64,000 nucleotides of DNA, taken from assembly GCF_020271745.1 (NCBI RefSeq), contig NZ_CP084296.1:3906001-3970000 (forward strand), read 5' to 3'. Of this stretch, positions 60,124 to 64,000 are shown piece after piece. Under the pieces are notes generated by a model, which saw only the letters and a program-made list of their open reading frames with translations, had not been told where the DNA came from and made no database searches. Each line of letters begins with the position of its first letter. The stretch's first letter is position 1. This DNA comes from Providencia alcalifaciens. GTDB taxonomy: Bacteria > Pseudomonadota > Gammaproteobacteria > Enterobacterales > Enterobacteriaceae. The position numbers and the translations under genes were made by a program.

Positions 60124-60696
60124 CTATTTAGCGCCCTGCCAACGGGTAAACAAATCTTGTTCAAGCTCGATATCAAATTGGTCAAGAACGCGGTTAACAG
60201 TTTGGTCAACAATATCTTGAATAGATTGAGGCTGATGATAAAACGCAGGCATTGGGGGCATAATCACCGCCCCCATTTCTGCTGCTTGAACTAATAACCG
60301 CAAATGCCCCAAGTGCAGTGGGGTTTCCCGTACCCCTAGCACCAGTTTTTTCCCTTCTTTTAAAACGACATCTGCGGCACGGGTGACTAACGTGTCTGTA
60401 TAGCTGTGAACGATGCCAGAAAGGGTTTTCATGGTACACGGCATGATAACCATGCCTGCGGTACGAAAAGAGCCTGAAGAGATAGCTGCCGCAATATCGC
60501 GGCTATCATAAACATGGTCTGCGAGCTGTTGCACATCTTTAACACTAAACGCTGTTTCCAGTGCTAATGTCTGACGCGCTGCTGCACTCATCACGAGGTG
60601 GGTTTCCACATCCTTCACAGGTTTGAGGACTTCCAGCAATCGAATACCGTAGATTGCTCCACTCGCGCCTGTTAGCCCAATGATAAGTTTTTTCAT
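60124..60696 (-). CDS. ubiX: UbiX, flavin prenyltransferase
   Basis: Makes the prenylated FMN cofactor needed by the UbiD decarboxylase of ubiquinone biosynthesis. The 190 residues start at ATG 60696 (MKKLIIGLTGASGAIYG); a TTG four codons earlier is in frame but has no match. Conserved features are the flavin-binding GASGAIYG, the SSGSF loop, and RETPLHLGHLRLLVQAAEMGAVIMPPMPAFY. In E. coli it is also beside purF. Confidence 0.96.
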   Translation of the reverse strand: MKKLIIGLTGASGAIYGIRLLEVLKPVKDVETHLVMSAAARQTLALETAFSVKDVQQLADHVYDSRDIAAAISSGSFRTAGMVIMPCTMKTLSGIVHSYTDTLVTRAADVVLKEGKKLVLGVRETPLHLGHLRLLVQAAEMGAVIMPPMPAFYHQPQSIQDIVDQTVNRVLDQFDIELEQDLFTRWQGAK

Positions 60697-60898
60697 GTTC
60701 AACCCCAATTCACGTAATTTCCTGCATTATATACCAAATATCGTGAAGTAGTGAGTGAGAGGCGAAGTGTGGAGATCAGGATAGTAAAAATACAGAGGAA
60801 AACTTTACTCACGGAAATAAGTGGGCATCAAGAAAAGCAATACGAGCAGAGGGGAATTCAGACTAACTTCATTTTCAGCTTAGTTTTAGATTTAATCC

Positions 60899-60930
60899 TC
60901 TAAATAATTCATGTTGTAGCTAGGCGGGCC
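60899..60930. repeat. Partial left arm of the palindromic repeat
   Basis: A fragment that matches the left outer arm of copy B (TTCATGTTGTAGCTAGGCGG) and then diverges. A full copy follows at 60951. Confidence 0.7.
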
Positions 60931-60950
60931 GACCCAAATATCATTAATTT

Positions 60951-61071
60951 TCTATATAGTTAGGGTTACAGCTAGGCGGCAAATAAAGCTAGCCCAAGGA
61001 GCATACAAGAGTATGTGACTTGGGTAGCTGAATGAAGCCAACAACGCTGTAGCCCCAACTATGACGAAAAT
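60951..61071. repeat. Dispersed palindromic repeat, copy D
   Basis: Full-length copy whose middle stem is CCCAAG/CTTGGG (60993-60998 with 61019-61024), extended by AGCTA on both sides with one bulge. The inner hairpin is CATAC/GTATG. It reaches the purF stop codon at 61072. All copies have the same orientation towards the neighbouring minus-strand gene. Confidence 0.85.
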
Positions 61072-62589
61072 TTAGCCTTCGTTGTAAATCTCAAGATCCT
61101 CAACATCACTCTGATCTTTCAGCTTCAACTCATCATCTTTGCGCAGATTTTCCAGATAATCTAAATAGCTTTGGTCGATATCTTTAGTCACGTAGATGCC
61201 ATCAAATACTGAACATTCAAATTCGTTGATTTCCGGATTTTCTTCACGAACCGCATCAATAAGGTCGCTGAGATCTTGGAAAATTAGGCCATCGGCGCCA
61301 ATCAGTTTGCGGATTTCATCCACTTCACGACCGTGTGCAATCAACTCATTCGCATTTGGCATATCAATGCCGTATACGTTAGGGAAACGAACTTCCGGTG
61401 CTGCTGAAGCAAAGTAGACATTCTTTGCACCCGCTTCACGAGCCAATTCAACGATCTGTTCTGATGTAGTACCACGCACAATAGAGTCATCTACCAGTAG
61501 AACGTTTTTATCGCGAAACTCAGCACGGTTTGCATTCAGTTTACGGCGCACAGATTTACGACGTTCTTGTTGCCCTGGCATGATAAAGGTACGCCCAACA
61601 TAGCGATTTTTCACAAAACCTTGGCGATACGGTTTATCGAGGATATGGGCGATTTCTAAGGCGATATCACATGAGGTTTCAGGGATTGGGATCACCACAT
61701 CAATATGCAGGTCTTCCCATTCGCGAGCAATTTTTGCCCCTAATTTTTGCCCCATACGCAATCTTGCGTTATATACCGAGATTTTATCGATAAACGAATC
61801 TTGGCGAGCAAAATAAACATATTCAAAAATACACGGTGTCAGCTGCGGGTTTTCAGCACATTGGCGAGTAAATAATTTACCATCTTCAGTGACATAGACT
61901 GCTTCACCTGGCGCAACATCACGCAGGAATTCGAAGCCTAAAGTATCGAGTGCCACACTTTCAGACGCGACCATATACTCGTGTTCGCCAGTCGCTAAAA
62001 TACGGCGACCAAGTACTAAAGGGCGAATACCGTGCGGATCACGGAATGCCAACATCCCGTGGCCAATAATCAGTGCCACACAAGCATAGGCGCCACGGAT
62101 TTTTTTGTGCATTGATGCCACAGCACTAAAAATGTTATCGGGTTCGAGAGGAAAGTGGTCAAACTTATCTAATTCGTATGCTAATACGTTTAGAAGAATT
62201 TCGGAGTCTGACGTGGTATTCACATGGCGGCGTGCTGTTTCAAATAAACTCCGAGCGAGTTCGTGAGCATTTGTCAGATTACCATTATGTGCAAGGGTGA
62301 TACCAAAAGGAGAGTTAACGTAAAAAGGCTGGGCTTCGGATGCGCTGGAGCTACCCGCGGTTGGGTAACGCACATGTCCAATACCCATTGAGCCTTGAAG
62401 GCGCAGCATATGGCGCGTTTCAAAGACATCTTTTACTAAACCATTTGCTTTACGCAAACGAATATTGTTTTTACCATCAATAGTCGCAATACCCGCTGCA
62501 TCTTGCCCACGGTGCTGTAGCACCGTCAACGCATCATAAATTGATTGGTTTACCGGTGAAACACCGGCGATACCGACAATACCGCACAT
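61072..62589 (-). CDS. purF: PurF, amidophosphoribosyltransferase
   Basis: First committed enzyme of purine synthesis: PRPP plus glutamine gives phosphoribosylamine. The 505 residues match E. coli PurF. The N-terminal Cys nucleophile (MCGIVGIAG, Cys2 before Met removal) begins the glutaminase domain, with the [17 protein letters not shown] region following. The C-terminal phosphoribosyltransferase domain has the PRPP loop [16 protein letters not shown]. It lies 14 bases after cvpA and shares its PurR-controlled promoter. Confidence 0.98.
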   Translation of the reverse strand: MCGIVGIAGVSPVNQSIYDALTVLQHRGQDAAGIATIDGKNNIRLRKANGLVKDVFETRHMLRLQGSMGIGHVRYPTAGSSSASEAQPFYVNSPFGITLAHNGNLTNAHELARSLFETARRHVNTTSDSEILLNVLAYELDKFDHFPLEPDNIFSAVASMHKKIRGAYACVALIIGHGMLAFRDPHGIRPLVLGRRILATGEHEYMVASESVALDTLGFEFLRDVAPGEAVYVTEDGKLFTRQCAENPQLTPCIFEYVYFARQDSFIDKISVYNARLRMGQKLGAKIAREWEDLHIDVVIPIPETSCDIALEIAHILDKPYRQGFVKNRYVGRTFIMPGQQERRKSVRRKLNANRAEFRDKNVLLVDDSIVRGTTSEQIVELAREAGAKNVYFASAAPEVRFPNVYGIDMPNANELIAHGREVDEIRKLIGADGLIFQDLSDLIDAVREENPEINEFECSVFDGIYVTKDIDQSYLDYLENLRKDDELKLKDQSDVEDLEIYNEG

Positions 62590-62603
62590 TTAGTCTTTCC
62601 TCA

Positions 62604-63107
62604 TCAGCCAGACGGAGAGATATTCTCCGGTAGGAAACTTGACGCATTTTGCAGGTAGTCAAAGAACCACCTAATAATATGACTGAACTGGGGAATAAGC
62701 TGTGAACGATGCCAATCCTCACTTTGAGGAAGCGGTGTAAATGTATCGAGAAAAAACAACAGCGCCGATACAATTAATACCCCACGCAACGCACCGAAGC
62801 AGATCCCCAGTACACGATCTGTACCCGATAATCCGGTTTTTTGTACTAATGAGCTAATCACATAGTTCACCACTGCACCGACAATCAATGTCGCGATAAA
62901 CAGTGCTGCAATCGCAATACCATTACGAACCAAAACATCCTCAAAGTTCGTAAAGTAACTCGCTAAGTAAGGATAAAACGTACTTGCTACGAAGAACGCA
63001 CAACCCCAAGTGATTAACGATAATGCCTCACGTACAAATCCACGGATCAGGCTTACCAGTGCCGAGAAGCCAATAATGGCGATAATTGTGTAATCAATCC
63101 AGACCAT
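62604..63107 (-). CDS. cvpA: CvpA, inner-membrane protein
   Basis: Inner-membrane protein first linked to colicin V production; its exact function is unclear. The 167 residues have four predicted hydrophobic segments and the family opening [31 protein letters not shown]. The conserved [17 protein letters not shown] lies before the last segment. It is the first gene of the purF operon, with a PurR box 54 bases upstream of the start. Confidence 0.95.
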   Translation of the reverse strand: MVWIDYTIIAIIGFSALVSLIRGFVREALSLITWGCAFFVASTFYPYLASYFTNFEDVLVRNGIAIAALFIATLIVGAVVNYVISSLVQKTGLSGTDRVLGICFGALRGVLIVSALLFFLDTFTPLPQSEDWHRSQLIPQFSHIIRWFFDYLQNASSFLPENISPSG

Positions 63108-63160
63108 ATTTCATTCCAAAATTCGCATTCACGTCAGCGGCGAATGCATTCTAACAGAAA

Positions 63161-63176
63161 ACGAAAACGTTTGCGT
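63161..63176 (-). promoter_or_regulatory. PurR box of cvpA-purF
   Basis: On the minus strand this reads ACGCAAACGTTTTCGT, a full match to the PurR consensus ACGCAAACGTTTTCNT. A -10-like TAGAAT follows at 63148-63153, so the repressor would cover the promoter. Confidence 0.93.
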
Positions 63177-63284
63177 AACCATTTTTCATTGAATTTAAAA
63201 AAATCAGCGGCGAAAAGAAAAAATCATAATCGCCGCAGTAAGTTACTAAATACCCTTATTTTTTAGGGATAATTGAATGTCAAT

Positions 63285-64000
63285 TTAAGGCTTAAAGGCT
63301 TGAATTATCCCTTTTGTACCGGTAATTGCGTTCAGTTCAGGTAAAGCAGATTCAAGCTTCTGCCTTGATGCTTCTGGTCCCACATAAATACGGGTTAATT
63401 TGTTATTCACCGGTTGCGCTGGCACCGTATAAACCTGATACCCGGACAATCTTAGCTTCGCCACAATTTCTTCAACCTTGCTGGCATTATTGAGGGCAAT
63501 CACTTGCACCACATAGGCTTTACCTTGAGGTTCTTGTTTCGGTTCTGGCTTCGGTTCTGGTTTAGGTTCTGGTTTAGGTTCCACTTTAGGCTTAGGCTCA
63601 GGTTTTGGCTCTGGCTTAGGTTCCGGCTTCGGTTCTACTCGTGGTTTTTCTGGAGTGACATTAGCAGGAATGGCGCCTCCATTTTGATTCACCACATTTT
63701 GACCAGTATTACTTTGATTTGCACTGTTTGCGGTTACAGGAGGCAGCTCACTTTGCTTTTGCTCAGTAATCGCTTCCGATAACATCGCTTCAGAAGTTCC
63801 TTCCGAAGACGCGGTCGATGCACTGTGTGTAATCGGCGCAATTGACTCAATATCTTCTTCATCACCCGGTTTGGGAATAATCGGAATGGCTGCAAATTCA
63901 TTCTCATTGTATTTCTTATCGCCATCCAGCAATGCAGGCAATACGATGACCCCCGCAGCGACTAAAACAATGGCGCCAGCAAGACGATTCTGGAATTTAC
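63285..64000 (-). CDS. dedD: DedD, SPOR-domain cell-division protein (5' end outside window)
   Basis: Divisome accessory protein with an N-terminal membrane anchor and a C-terminal SPOR domain that binds denuded peptidoglycan at the septum. The frame is open to the window edge. The visible part starts KFQNRLAGAIVLVAAGVIVLP, which corresponds to about residue 4 of the E. coli protein, so only a few codons are missing. After the membrane segment come a Ser/Thr/Gln-rich linker, a proline-rich (EPKP)n repeat, and the SPOR domain (KAYVVQVIALNNASKVEEIVAKL to the end). It lies upstream of cvpA, as in E. coli. Confidence 0.95.
   Translation of the reverse strand, partial: KFQNRLAGAIVLVAAGVIVLPALLDGDKKYNENEFAAIPIIPKPGDEEDIESIAPITHSASTASSEGTSEAMLSEAITEQKQSELPPVTANSANQSNTGQNVVNQNGGAIPANVTPEKPRVEPKPEPKPEPKPEPKPKVEPKPEPKPEPKPEPKQEPQGKAYVVQVIALNNASKVEEIVAKLRLSGYQVYTVPAQPVNNKLTRIYVGPEASRQKLESALPELNAITGTKGIIQAFKP
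63538..63640. repeat. Coding repeat for (Glu-Pro-Lys-Pro)n in dedD
   Basis: About 100 bp of degenerate 12-bp units (GGTTCTGGTTTA and variants) that encode two blocks of EPKPEPKP separated by KVEP. Copy number is likely to vary among strains. Confidence 0.85.

Larger units (their letters stand above)
60697..61071. other. ubiX upstream/purF downstream region
   Basis: About 375 bp. The right half is the palindromic repeat copy D with a partial extra left arm. The left half holds the ubiX promoter region. No conserved boxes were recognised. Confidence 0.5.

Overview
The window is about 64 kb of chromosome from a gammaproteobacterium of the order Enterobacterales. It most resembles the Morganellaceae, and Providencia is my best guess. 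This rests on gene order and protein sequence: rcsDB/rcsC-gyrA-ubiG-nrdAB-yfaE, the men operon, nuoA-N, lrhA-alaA-yfbR-yfbS-yfbT-yfbU-yfbV-ackA-pta, then yfcD-yfcH-ubiX-purF-cvpA-dedD follow the Escherichia coli backbone. The deviations (a KatA like the Proteus enzyme, a xenorhabdolysin-type toxin pair, AT-rich inserts, GyrA with Glu87) point to the Proteus/Providencia side. The species is an inference. No tRNA, rRNA, IS element or CRISPR array was seen.

Layout. 1-4.2 kb: Rcs envelope-stress phosphorelay (rcsD end, rcsB, rcsC). 4.3-12.1 kb: gyrA, ubiG, and nrdA-nrdB-yfaE behind a DnaA box and a pair of NrdR-like boxes. 12.2-17.9 kb: dcuB, tyrP (two TyrR boxes), a YfaZ-like outer-membrane protein and katA, lying between yfaE and the men cluster. 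17.9-25.2 kb: the menaquinone genes menF-D-H-B-C-E. 25.2-28.2 kb: an AT-rich insert with a XaxA/XaxB (YaxAB) type binary pore-forming toxin. 28.2-43.3 kb: all thirteen complex I genes with fused nuoCD. 43.3-53 kb: lrhA, alaA, a 22-residue membrane peptide, yfbR, an orphan gene, yfbS, hxpA, yfbU, yfbV. 53.6-57.1 kb: ackA-pta. 57.2-58.3 kb: an AT-rich orphan whose motifs recall YopT/AvrPphB (C58) cysteine proteases. 58.4-64 kb: yfcD, yfcH, ubiX, purF, cvpA (PurR box) and dedD, cut at the window edge.

How it fits together. The backbone is respiratory and anaerobic metabolism (NADH dehydrogenase I, menaquinone, C4-dicarboxylate exchange, acetate fermentation) plus nucleotide supply (nrdAB, purF) and envelope sensing. 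The novelty is in the inserts: the binary toxin, the C58-like candidate effector, the orphan 139-residue protein, the small membrane peptide, and a dispersed palindromic repeat with compensatory base changes whose copies lie within a few bases of the stop codons of dcuB, the yfaZ-like gene and purF.
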